A DNA stretch of 64,000 bases from Nicotiana tabacum (lineage: Eukaryota > Streptophyta > Magnoliopsida > Solanales > Solanaceae): positions 138,212,060-138,276,059 of the forward strand of contig NC_134085.1 in the NCBI RefSeq assembly GCF_000715075.1. The letters are read 5' to 3'. This document shows, piece after piece, positions 11,231 to 22,290 of the stretch; within the stretch, counting starts at the first letter, position 1, and each line of letters begins with the position of its first letter. Made by a program: the position numbers and the translations under genes. A model generated the notes under the pieces. That model made no database searches. It had not been told where the DNA came from and worked only from the letters and a program-made list of their open reading frames with translations.

Positions 11231-12187
11231 ACACTTAGGCAAGCCATAGGGTGAAAGTTTATAAACTGAATCAGACTTTTTATCAGCTACAATCAGCAGG
11301 CAGGCCTGATTCGGGCTTCTTATCTGAACTATGTAATAAATCAATATGCCTATACCGTTTAAGTTTTAATCAGACCCTAAACAGTACATGCAAGTCATGC
11401 TACATTATGTGCTTTCTTTGGTTTAAATGAGGTCTATTTGAGCCCTTTTATTTATTTATATGCTTCCCCAAACTCGTTATATATGTTTTGATTGTCGCCT
11501 TAGTATTTTACCTTTTTGAAACCACAAATAAGCCCAATACCTCCTCCCTTTAGGATTAGTAGTCCCAAGTGCCTCTGGGGCTGATAATATGGGGACGGGT
11601 AATAGCATGCAATAAGTAAACGAGACCATTCCGCGCTTTAATACCTCAACGGGGTAGGAAAGGGTAGATATGAATAGGATGACCACGCGATAACATCACG
11701 TGTAGCCCCTCACTGAGGAGTGATTACCAGATGTTGTGTGGGGTGATCCATATTATTAATAAACCTAGGACCCCCCTTTCCTTTGTTTTCTTTGTTTCTT
11801 TTAAAAAAAATTTAACCATTTCTTTTAAGAAAATCAACTCTTTTTAGTTTCTTTTTCTTACTTTTGTTTATTTGTAACCATTACGGGAAAATCCTCTCTT
11901 GTTTGAAGCCTTTATTTGCCTATGTGTTATTTGCACTTAAGTCAAAACAATAGTTTGGCCGGGAACCACACTAGTGGATCCTGAGGGGTGCCTAACACTT
12001 TCCCCTTGGGATAATTCCAAGCCCTTACCCAATCTCTGGTTACTCAAAACAAACCCCTTCTAGTGTCCTAATGCACTTTAATTATTAGGTAGCGACTCTT
12101 AAATTCAAAACCCAATTCCCAAACGGGAACGAGTTGTCTCCCAAATGTCACAAACCCGATTTTTAGAGAAAAAAAGGGGGCGTGACA

Positions 12188-12640
12188 TCCATTTGTATTG
12201 ATTCCTCTGCGAGCTAGCCTATCCTTTATGAGTAACTTCTTTTGCACAGTCAGCCAGCATATAAAGCTGTGTTTTGGAATGTTTTGTTTCCTCCAGACCC
12301 ATCTTCCGCATTGGCAAGTATCCAGATTTCCCTTCAACCATGAATAGCCTTTTTGGATTGTATACTTCCCTGTATCTGACTGCCATACTCCAGGAGTATA
12401 TCCCCCTGCCAATTTGTCTATTATGTGACATATTTTCTTCCCATACTAGCTACTGTCATGTGGTACATTGTAGTGCCACCAATCTACATCTTTTAGATAG
12501 ATATCATTAATCCATTTGACCCACATAGAGTCAGTCTTTTGAGTTATGTCCCAGACATACTTCCCTATGGTTTCCTCGTTCCATACCACATAGTCCTTTA
12601 TTCCAATCCCCCTTCTTGTTTTGGTCGACATACAAGGTCT
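12188..12640 (-). pseudogene. LINE C-terminal zf-RVT domain, truncated
   Basis: Minus-strand frames read WNEETIGKYVWDITQKTDSM (about 12540-12600), then GVWQSDTGKYTIQKGYSWL and FICWLTVQKKLLIKDRLARR. These are the typical reverse-transcriptase-like zinc-binding region at the end of plant LINE ORF2. The frame enters the Tat LTR at 12187, where the domain's cysteines would follow. Two frames are needed to read it, so at least one frameshift is present. Confidence 0.82.
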
Positions 12641-13820
12641 CAGGCCACTAGTGGTACCCTGTTTGTTTCCACCTTACCATCCTGCAAGTAATTTCGACAG
12701 ATTGTTGTAATGCTTTTAAGAACTGCTTTGGGAAGTATGAAGATAGATGCCCAGTATATATGGATATGCATCAGCACTGCATTGATCATTTGCACTCGTC
12801 CAACATATGACAGATTTTTTTAACCCCAACTCCTTATTCTAGTAATTAGTTTGTCCACTAGCACTTGACATCCATTTTTGATAGTTTCTTAGATGATATT
12901 AGTACACCTAAGTATTTAAATGGGAGTTTGCCTTTGCTATAACCTGTTATTTCATACAAATCTTCTATCTCCTTTGCCTCCACTAACCCTTGACATCTAG
13001 AGAATGATTGAAGCTCTCACAACATTAGTATCACAGATTGGAACTCCCCTTTGCAGAAAAGGAGCACATCATCTGCAAAGCAGAGATGATTGAGCTGCAA
13101 GCTTCTACACTTGGTAAGAAAATGAAATCCCACCTGTTGTGCCACTAGTTTCATTATCCTTGAGAAATACTCCATACATATTACAAATAATAGAGGAGAT
13201 ATAGGGTCTCCTTGTCTCAGGCCTCTCTTCCCTTTTATGTTCCCATATAGCCCTCCCTTTATAGCCACAATATACTGAGGAGTTGATATGCACTCCATAA
13301 TCCATCTTATGAACTTCGTAGGGAAGTTAAGTGCATGTAGAATCTCTTTCACAAAATCTCATTCTATTGAGTCATAGGCTTTCATGAGGTCTATTTAAAT
13401 CAAACAGCTCTTGGTTGCTACTTTTCTATTGTATAGCCTTACCAGATCTTGACAAATCAGTATATTCTACATGATTGTTCTTTTGGCTATAAAGGCACTA
13501 TAATATTCAGAAATGATATCTGGCAGGATGATCTTTAGCCTATTACACAACTTTTTGGATATGACTTTATAGACTGTGTTGCAGCAGGCAATGGGTCCAT
13601 AGTCCCTAACTACCTCTGCATGGCTGCTCTTAGGAATCATTGTGATTACTGTGCTGTTGATTTTCTTTAGCAACTTCCCTGATGTGAACAACTCTAGCAC
13701 TGCTTCCTTGAGGTCTTTGCTAGTTATGTCCCAGCTATCTTTGAAGAATTTACTCTCATATCCATCAGGACCTGGAGCTTTTTCCCTATCAATTTTCCAT
13801 AAAGCCTATTTGACCTCCTA
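12641..13820 (-). pseudogene. LINE reverse transcriptase domain
   Basis: From right to left the minus strand encodes KAPGPDGYESKF (about 13750-13790), then VITMIPKSSHAEVVRDYGPI (13467-13700 piece), then GLRQGDPISPLLFVICMEYF (about 13160-13225). The catalytic box LCFADDVLLF follows at about 13050-13085, with both aspartates kept. The segment 12641-13016 carries the RT thumb with stops and no long open piece. At least three frame breaks occur. The domain would have primed cDNA synthesis at a nicked chromosomal target. Confidence 0.85.
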
Positions 13821-14030
13821 TGTTACACCCCGCAATATTAGGATGATGTTACGTCCTGCAGTATTATATTACGATGATGTTACGCCTTGCAGTATTACAT
13901 TATAATAATGTTACGCTTCGCAGTATTAAGTTACGATAATGTTGCACCCTATAGTACTACATTACGATGATGTTACGCTTCACAATATTAAGTTACGACG
14001 ATGTTGCACCCTGTAGTATTGTACGTTGAA
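13821..14030 (+). repeat. ~33-bp tandem repeats at the LTR edge, about six copies
   Basis: A unit like GATGTTACGCCTTGCAGTAT followed by TACATTACGAT repeats from the very first base of the LTR. The same block is present at 20684-20885 in the other LTR, so the repeats are part of the element. Confidence 0.8.
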
Positions 14031-15174
14031 TTTATCGTAAGGTAATTGACATCAGTCCAAGTAAAAGATTATTTGGAGATTATAAGGATTATGTTGTTTC
14101 ACAAGTGATAAATAAATTCGTGAAAGTGAAAGGATAAGCAAATCAAAAAAAATGAATTTCGTCGAAGTTTGATATTTTGGGATAAAATACGGCCAAGCTA
14201 AAATACCCGGTATTCATGGACTAGTACCATACAAGATACCACATCAACCATGATAGTAAGGTGTATAAGGTGTGTTAAAAATGAGTAGTATTTTAAATAA
14301 TTTGAGATGATTCTTAATTATGTGGATAATTGGTTAATTACCGGGTAACAGGACATTACCTAATTAATTAGTGGATAAAGATTTAAAATCACCCACCTCT
14401 ATGTGGCAACAAGCCACTTTCTAATCAAATGACTCTTAGTCATTTGAGATTAGGTGGCACCATAATAGGTTAGTTACAATACACTTCAATTATAAGCCAC
14501 CTAATATGTTACTTACAAGATACTTCAAAGCTAAGACTTTCAAACACAACACTTAAGACTTTCAGACGTGAACCTTTGCACCTTAGCCAACGTGATTTCT
14601 TCTTAATTTCCTACAAATTCCTACAAAAGTACTATAACCAGATGTGATTTCTTCACTTCTAATGTTATAACGTGATTTCTTCTTAATTTCCTACAAATTC
14701 CTACAAAAAGCACTACAACTAGATGTGATTTCTTCACTTCTAATGTTACAACGTGATATTTTCAACCAATAAGATTTCTTAGCACAATAGCAACGTTGGG
14801 TCTTTGTGATTCTAAGGGAGTACGGTGCAACCTTTTTCAAGAATATCATATGGATTTTTACTTACTCCAGGTATGTTAAGGTTATCCCGTCTTTCTTTTG
14901 GCATGATCCATATGGTACAAATGAAACGAGCAAAATACGCAACTTTCATAAATGACTCTATTCATATAAATAATAGGGGTGTCTATATTCTTGATTTCCT
15001 ATGTGAATTATTATTATATCTTTTGTTCATGGGTCTAAGAAAAAAATTATATATTTGATAAAGTTTATCCGAAGGGCATATTGATTTTTATGGCATTTGG
15101 AGAAAATCTTATTAACATATTTCTTATGCATTTCATGCATTTATATATGTACATTGACCCATGATCAGATGGCG

Positions 15175-15317
15175 TTATATACGCGTATATATGTATATAT
15201 ATGTATGTATATATGTATATATATGTATATATATATATATGTATATATATATATGTATATATATATATGTATATATATATATATGTATATATATATGTAT
15301 ATATGTATATATATATG

Positions 15318-15349
<32 letters not shown>

Positions 15350-15350
15350 A
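15175..15350. repeat. TA/TATG microsatellite
   Basis: Alternating TATATATGTATATATA over about 175 bp, inside the 5' LTR. It produces long Tyr/Ile open frames on both strands (for example 15065-15415 minus) that are artefacts. Confidence 0.95.
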
Positions 15351-16138
15351 AAGTTTATGGCATTATATACGTACCACCACCTGATCAGCTGGTATATGTT
15401 GATGATTTTGCCCACAGTGGCCGAGATAATATGATGGGACGCCCTTAGAGCCTGATGATGTTATGAAATATGTACCTATGCACGACATGACATTCATACG
15501 CATATGCATGACACTATAATTATTTCATGATTTATAAAGTTATCCAGACTTACAGGTGGAGTCATTTACTTTATATTTCCTCCATATCTGTTATGTACTT
15601 ATTTATGTGCCTTACATACTCAGTACATTATTTGTATTGACGTCCCTTTTTCCTGGGGACGTAGCGTTTTATGCCCGTATTTCTCGATAGACAAGTCGAG
15701 AGTCCTCCAAGCAGGCGATCAGCTCAGCGGAAGATGTTGGTGCACTCCATTTGCTTCGGAGTTGCTTGTTTGGTCAATATAATTTAAATGTGTATTTTTT
15801 GGTATAGCGGGGCTCTTTCCCGACCTTTATGACAATTATGTGTCCTTATAGATAGATGTCATGTACGTAAAATATTGTATGGCCTTGTCTGCCTATGTTC
15901 AGTATACGAGTGGTTATTTTGTCTTTATAGGCCCGTACATCATAGGTATAAGTTTGGATTACATGTTGGATCGTCCATTATTGAGTATTTCTCTATGTTT
16001 TATTGTACTTATCTCATGACAACCGCTTTGGCTCATTTACCTATGATAGTATGATATAAAAGATACACTACGTAGGTACTCGGTTGAGTAAGGTACCAGG
16101 TGTCCATTGCGGCCCATCAATTTGGGTCGTGACAAAAG

Positions 16139-16150
16139 TGGTATCAGAGC
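16139..16150 (+). promoter_or_regulatory. primer binding site, initiator tRNA-Met type
   Basis: TGGTATCAGAGC starts four bases after the LTR end. It is complementary to the 3' end of plant initiator tRNA-Met, the usual primer of Ty3-gypsy and copia elements. Confidence 0.92.
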
Positions 16151-19100
16151 AGTTCTGTCCTAGAGAGTCTACAAGTCATGTCTAGTAGAGTTTTGTTTAT
16201 GGGTGTGTTATGCACCACACTTATAAGCAGGAGGCTACATGGCATTTAGGATTGTCACTCTTTCTTCTTACTCTAGATCGTGTGGTAGAGCTCACTTATA
16301 AGAATTCAAATTCCGAAATTCTATTTTATTCGTAATAAGACAATACCTACATCCAGAAAGAAGGTTGGAAAGAGAGATAGTTGTGGAAGAGCTGAGTTAG
16401 AGAAATTGGATATTTGTATGATGCCTACGATAAGTAAATGTGAGGTCTTTGGCAGATTATGGGTGTACTGAAAGGTGTAAGCTTCCTGATAAGAAGCCTT
16501 AAGGCAAGAATACCTATCCACCTTAATGGTGAAAGACAATGACAGATTCAAAAGATAAATACAAGTTTCAACAAGCAAGATGAAAAAGAGTAGGAGACAC
16601 CCAATTAATGAAGGTTAACGTTGTTTATAATTCAGGTAGAGGAACATAAGCTTTTTGAGTTATATTCAGCTGTAACAGAGGTATGTATAATTGGTCATAC
16701 CCCGTCTCAATTATTCCCTATAGGGGCTAACAGGTGTAGTTTAAGAAAAGGACGGAACATCAAGATCTAGCTGGTTAGAATAATCAAAAATGGTGAATGG
16801 ATTGTTTGTGTTAGTTGACATTTATGAAGGGTATTACAAATGTACCAATAGATCTTCTTATGAGACACCCAGATGGTGCACTCTAGAATATTACGATTAG
16901 ATGTGAATACTAACATTCAAAAGACAGGCACTAAAAGCCTGTATATGATAAATATTACCTTAGTGTAACTCTTATCCCAAGTAGAGCGAGGACGTTGAGT
17001 AACCCAAAGAGCCGATGAATGAAGCAAAGAGAGTTAAAAGAGAAAGAATGTCGTGTTGAAGTTTTCACAAGAAAGGGATATGTATAAATATTAGCAGAGT
17101 AATGAGAAGAGAGATAAGGAAGCATTATGAATAAGGTGTGATACATGGATAACGACGGTAGGAAAAAAAAAGAAGAAGAAATGACAGTATTACAGAGCGT
17201 AGTCAAGTGAATAAAGAGACGAGATGTGATAGGCCTTAGGATAACAAAAGAGTATAGGCCATGAAGTCATATCCTTATTTTAAGAAGTAAGTTCGTGACT
17301 CTAACGTGATTACCAATAGGAAAAGCTAGACCCCAGAATAATAGAGATCAGTATGGGCTGGTGAATAAGATAAAATAAACATGAATTAGGGATTTAGTGA
17401 TTTGATAATGGTCGACATCCTGAGAATTTCAGATTTCGTGTCGGCAATAATAGAATGGACAACAGAAGACGATTCACGAGAAATTCAGAGAATGGCTATT
17501 CAGAAAGACGCTTCCCTAAAGCAAGCAATGTGAGCAAAGTTAAGCTTAAGTGATTGTATGTGCCAGTTACACTAAACGTCACCATCACGAATGAGAAATT
17601 TTGTTATACTTAGTACAAAATATTACCCAAGTGAGTAAGGGTCATCGATGATGTGAAAGGACGCCAAAGATGAAGAGGAAAAACATCTATAGGCAGGTTG
17701 TCATAGCTCCAAGTCATAGTATTCCCCTAAAGGGGGAATATGGAATGATAAAGGAAGAATGCGATAAAAATGAGAAAGGGATAAGATTGCACTTATCTAA
17801 ATGTTACAGATATGCTATGATTCCAGGACGTTATGTAAGCACGAAGTCGAAAAAGGGGGGAAGTAAGGGTTCCTACCCGGGATATTATTGATAGATAAGG
17901 AGCCGGCACGCGAGGTAAGTTAAGACAAGGAAATAACCCAAGAAAGATTATGCAGAATATGGATATAAGAATGGGCCGACGAGTAATTAGTAGTTGATTC
18001 AGGAACAGCCTAGTCATGACTAGACAAGAAGTTATGGACAAATAAGCAGATCATGCAAGATGGATATAGTAAACCCCAACATAGAGAATTCAGCCTCACA
18101 GTAATGTCATTATAATACTTGAGATATATTCAAGTAGGAGTTGGGGTAGTTAAAGGTACCGTATAAGTGTTACAGGGATAAAAGAAAGTGACACTGGGAA
18201 GGCAATTAAAATGTTAGTTCAGAAGCAACCCTCAAGTACAAGGGCATGGAGGTAAGCAACTACAAATAATTATAGGAAAGGAAGGATATCAAAAGGTCTG
18301 TAATAAGCTCACATCTTTACGAGGGTCAAGGGTTCTCTCTAAGTACTACAACAAAAGACTAGCTGAGAAAATAAGGAAGAAGGCTTCAACTTAAGCACAA
18401 CGACCTAAAAAGGAAATGGTCGTGTAACAACAGTCTCACAATAACATTGTAAGCACTCCAAAGGAAAGTGGCACCTATTGTGGCTAATGAACGAGAAGTA
18501 AAATTAAAAGTAATATTCGAGATCATATGAGTTTCACAAAAACTCTGGCATATATGGGCACTAAGATAAGCTAAGTATGGACGTAACAAGGGGCAGAAAG
18601 ACCAGGAAAAAGTAATAGCATACGTTGAAAGAAAGCTAAGAAGGAACGAAAGAAATTATCCGATCAATTATCCAGAGTTGGTTACGATATGAACGCACTT
18701 AACAAGTTTGTAGTTTTATATATGCAGCATATACATTGATAATCATACAGCCATAGACGATTCCGTTATAAGTTAAAAGAAGGAATTGAGTCCATGTCGT
18801 AGACAAAGCATTTAATTGTTAGGAGATTATATCCTGGATATTCTATCTAGTACATGAAGTACTAAAGTAATAACTAATACCATGAGCCGCATATCAAAAG
18901 ATAGCTTACGCATACATGAAGGTTGATCAAAGGGAAGAGGAAACTAAAGAGTTGCATTAACTAAGTAAATCAGGAGCCTGATTATTGGACCTAGAAAATT
19001 ATAGAAATCATGATCGAGAACATTGCAGGACCAGCCTTAATATCAGAGGTACAAGAGAGATAGTACAACAATCACAGCCTATAACGGCTCTACGATAAAG

Positions 19101-20668
19101 CCAGTTAGAAAAGTAACAGCCTCATAAGAAGTTAGTATGGAGCTCTCACCGGAATGTAGTATTATAATAGAGCTTCAAGTTGTGGTGTGAATCATACCTA
19201 TGTGGAAGGGAGGTTATGAAGGAGATAGAAGATATGATGCAAGATTTAAGTAAGTAAGGTAAAGGTGAATAACGTACGAGATCTTAAATGCAGAAAGTTA
19301 TGAATGGTCCATAGTTCGGATAGAAGGCTAGAAGCGCGGGGATTCAATATCCAGGAATGATAGCGGCATCGTCTGTGGCATATCTCATGGCCTATGGTTT
19401 CTAGGTATCGAGGATGCTAATTAAGACAGTAAAGAAGATTTAGAAACGATGTGATGTCTCGCTTGATGTTCCATAGTGACATAAGGAAACCTATGATACA
19501 AGCAAGTTGAAAGAAGGTTGCGAGTAATATAAATAAATATGGGTAGGTCGCGAGCTTAAGTATGGCAAAGTGGCAAGGTTTTAGGAAGTCAAGAGTAAGG
19601 ATACGAAAGGGCGAGTGAGAAGGTGACGATAATGGATAAGTCCTCAGGATTAAACCCATGAAGCGAGCTAATGGTTTCTCTAAGTCATAGAAATCTCAGT
19701 ATAGCCTGAATGAACTCAACTAAGACTAATATCATTTGAAAGAGATGAGGGTGTAATTGTGGTAGATAAAGAATGACATTTGGACCTTCGTTTGAATAAT
19801 GATTTTGAAAAAAAAAAGAGAAGGAGAAAAGATTTCATTAACAGCACGAGATTAGGATACCCCTCATAAGGTGAATTACTTTGCGACACTATGAAATACG
19901 ATTATGGAAATCACTTCAAATATTCCTCAATGCAACATAAGCCCTAGCGGCAATGTATTAAGTAAGAAGTTTCAAATCTTCAAATGGATGATTGTAGATC
20001 AACATTGAGGTAAATCAACAATAGATAGATACAAGTTACAAAGTATGACATGAGATTACGACATCCTTCTTAAGACGAACGGTAATGAAGGAGCATTAAA
20101 GGACTGAGATTTATACCTAAAGGATAGGCAACAAAAGTAATTGGGACCTTGGTAAACATACCTCAACAATGATAAATTGAAGTAAAAACATTATGGTATA
20201 TCATGACCCATGTAAATGCAGTAAATCCATACGAATGGATGACCATATCTATGAAATAAGATATGGCCATATTCGCAAGTTCTACAAAGTATCGAGCAAA
20301 GAACTTCAGTACACCTACAGATGCCCATAGAGGCATCCTATTAAGCCGTGTATATGTTTACAAAGTAAAGCCTAGAGATTAGATTGACTAAAAGCTAAAA
20401 GGAAAACGGAAAAAAATGAATCGCATAAGCGCACTTACAAAGCCAGGGTCATACAGGCTGCTTGACAGGAGGTAGCAGCAGTTGCGAGATTAGAAAGATT
20501 TCGATCACAAGTCATGATATGAGCAAAAAGACTAAAGGGGGAATACCATAGACTTTGAATTTATTCACAGAGCAACTACTTATGGCAAGGAGAGTATTAA
20601 GGTATTCACAAGAGCTATAAGTTATAAAAATGATAAAAGCATCAGTCAATATTCGAGGAAGAATATTC
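16151..20668 (+). other. non-coding interior of the LARD-like element
   Basis: 4.5 kb with no frame longer than about 85 codons and no gag, protease, RT or integrase motif that I could find on either strand. The + strand is visibly purine-rich (runs of GA-rich words such as GAAAGAGAGATAG and AAGGAGGAAGG-like phrases). A conserved, non-coding, purine-biased interior between long LTRs is typical of LARD-type elements, which move using proteins from autonomous relatives. Whether it once coded and decayed cannot be told from one copy. Confidence 0.7.
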
Positions 20669-20683
20669 CAAAGGGGGGAATGA
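20669..20683 (+). promoter_or_regulatory. polypurine tract of the LARD-like element
   Basis: CCAAAGGGGGGAATGA lies just before the 3' LTR start TGTTACACC at 20684. Confidence 0.85.
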
Positions 20684-20969
20684 TGTTACACCCCGCAATA
20701 TTAGGATGATGTTACGTCCTGCAGTATTATATTACGATGATGTTATGCCTTGTAGTATTATATTACAATAATATTACGCTTCGAAGTATTAAGTTATGAC
20801 AATGTTGCACCCTGCAGTATGATATTATGGTAATGTTATGCTTTGTAGTATTAAGTTACGACAATGTTGTACCCTATAGTATTATACGTTGAATTTGTCG
20901 TAAGGTAATTGACACCAGTTGAGTAAAGTACCGGGTTCCCGTTGCGGCTCATTGGTTTGGGTCGTGACA
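20684..20969 (+). repeat. 3' LTR of the LARD-like element, internally deleted to 286 bp
   Basis: Its first ~200 bp match the 5' LTR start, including the tandem repeats, up to GGTAATTGACACCAG. It then jumps to TTGAGTAAAGTACCGGG...GTGACA, matching the last ~50 bp of the 5' LTR. The missing part corresponds to 14057-16083, about 2027 bp. Both ends are intact, so the deletion is internal. A GT/GTT shared at the breakpoints suggests end-joining or slippage. Confidence 0.88.
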
Positions 20970-22290
20970 ACCTCCTTCTCAGTGAATTCTTCAGTTAACA
21001 TGTTCCTCTGTGCCTTTGTCACTAATTGGCCTTTTCTAACCAGAGTACTGCAAACATGTGTTCTGCTATTTGTAGTAGACCTTAGTAGAAGTATAAAATT
21101 CCACAAATGCATCTGTTATCCCTTCCATATTAGTCACCATGTTACCCATAGAGTCCTTTATTGAAAGGATTCTATTAGTTTTCCTTCTAGCCTTCATATA
21201 ACTGTGGAAGTATTTGTTATTTTGTCCCCTTGTTTCAATCATTATACTTTGCTTTTCTGTCTTAAAAATTGATCATTTGCTTCCTTTAATCTACTATACT
21301 TGTTTGCCAGTTCCTGCTCCTTGTCTATAAGACTGCTGTTGGTGGGATTTTGCTGTATTTGCTTTTGACACTCCTCAAAGTTTTTCTTTGGCTTGCTCAG
21401 CTTTCAATTCTATGTCACTGATTTAGTTCTATTCAGTTATTTGAGGACTCGTTTCAATCTATTCAGTTTCTCCACTATTTGTTACATTTTGGTCCCTCTG
21501 ATTCTAGTGTTCCAGCTATTTGCCACTTTTTCTTTAAATTCAGGATCCATACTTCACATGTTAAAGTACTTAAAAAGTATGTTAATCCTCTGATTTCCAT
21601 TCTCCCAGTTAATAATGGCTAGACAATAGTCAAGCAATCCCTCAGTCATATACTGAACCATAGAAAGTGGTAGCTATGATGACCAGTCCAAGTTTACCAA
21701 TACTCTATTTATTTTACTAAGTGCTCTGTCTCCTCCACTTTGTTTGTTGTTCCAGGTATAATAGGCAAAGTTGATTTGAGCTCTTGGAAGCTACATGCAT
21801 CAACACATTGCCTGAAGTCTCTTATTCCAGCCACTGTCACATGGCTTCTTATTTTGTCTTCCTTATGCATGACAATATTGAAATCACCCATCACAGCCCA
21901 TAGTATTTGCATATGTCCACTATCTCCTTCCATAGGTTCCTCTATATCATTATAAACATATACCATAGTTACTTGAAATTTCATCCCAGTACCTTTATGT
22001 CTAACTGCACTATGTATTAGTTGATCAATATTCTCAATATATCTACCTCAAATATCATTGGCTTCCACAATAACCAAATTCTCCCCTTTGGGTGTTGTGC
22101 TAGATTTGTTGTAAACGACTATCCGTTACAAATATTAAGAGAAGCTCTATGAGCTTTTGTTCTCTTAATCTTAGTTTCCAGGATACCAAACAAGCCAACT
22201 CCACTATTATCCATAAACAGATGAATATCTCTCTGTTTATCTGGCCTGTTGAGTCCCCTAACATTCCAAAAGCCTAACTTATCCATTAGC
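20970..22290 (-). pseudogene. LINE ORF2 endonuclease and linker to RT
   Basis: The minus strand reads LGFWNVRGLNRPDKQRDIHL (about 22230-22290), the start of an APE-type endonuclease, and then GILETK. After frame breaks it reads ILWAVMGDFNIVMHKEDKIR (21709-21984 piece) with the catalytic GDFN motif near 21880. The linker to RT follows (20970-21700) with several stops and ends in EEFTEKEV beside the inserted LTR. The endonuclease would nick the target DNA to start integration. Parts of the enzyme core between 21985 and 22118 are in another frame. Confidence 0.82.

Larger units (their letters stand above)
1..12187 (+). mobile_element. Tat/Ogre-lineage Ty3-gypsy LTR retrotransposon, 5' part outside the window
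   Basis: Domain order on the + strand is gag end, aspartic protease, reverse transcriptase, RNase H, a second RNase H, integrase, long 3' untranslated zone, polypurine tract and LTR. A second RNase H between the first RNase H and integrase is the hallmark of the Tat clade (Ogre/Retand/Tat). The ~5 kb LTR and the tandem repeats before it also fit that clade. The frame is broken by many stop codons, so the copy is dead. The 5' LTR, primer site and gag start lie to the left of the window. The right end (12187) cuts into the zinc-knuckle-like C-terminal domain of a LINE, so this element inserted after the LINE did. Confidence 0.9.
7218..12187 (+). repeat. 3' LTR of the Tat/Ogre-lineage element, 4970 bp
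   Basis: It starts TGTTGATACCCAATTTTTCC after the polypurine tract and ends GGGGGCGTGACA at 12187. After 12187 the sequence continues as a minus-strand LINE frame, so the boundary is supported from both sides. It contains a TATA-like promoter (9636), a pyrimidine-rich zone (about 8400-8780) with short TGTTCTTCTACTGTG-like repeats, and a repeat-rich zone (10560-11230). No gene was recognised; ORFs inside it (8431-8769, 10095-10289 minus and others) are low-complexity artefacts. The partner 5' LTR is outside the window, so age cannot be judged here. Confidence 0.85.
13821..16134 (+). repeat. 5' LTR of the LARD-like element, 2314 bp
   Basis: Starts TGTTACACCC and ends TCGTGACA. The first ~210 bp are tandem repeats, and a TA/GTATA microsatellite lies at 15175-15350. 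The stretch TACATACTCAGTACATT (about 15612-15632) is a phrase I associate with Solanaceae gypsy LTRs. It is eight times longer than its partner because the 3' LTR lacks the equivalent of 14057-16083. Apparent ORFs at 14825-15058 and in the microsatellite are not genes. Confidence 0.85.
13821..20969 (+). mobile_element. non-coding LTR retrotransposon (LARD-like) nested in the LINE
   Basis: LTR boundaries are TGTTACACCCCGCAATATTA at 13821 and 20684, and GGGTCGTGACA ending at 16134 and 20969. A tRNA-iMet-type primer site follows the left LTR and a polypurine tract precedes the right one, so orientation is +. The 4549-bp interior has no recognisable gag or pol. The target is duplicated: ACCTCCT occurs at 13813-13819 and 20970-20976, and the LINE frame (FTEKEV ... 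EVK-type linker) joins across it. LTR style suggests a Ty3-gypsy origin (Del/Tekay-like), but without domains the lineage is not proven. Confidence 0.85.

Noticed and set aside
15065..15448. Long Tyr/Ile-rich ORFs on both strands
   Set aside because: They are translations of a TA/TATG microsatellite inside an LTR.
16139..16150. tRNA-like words (also at 26800, 29440, 34819 and 62616)
   Set aside because: They are primer binding sites complementary to tRNA 3' ends, not tRNA genes; no cloverleaf is present.
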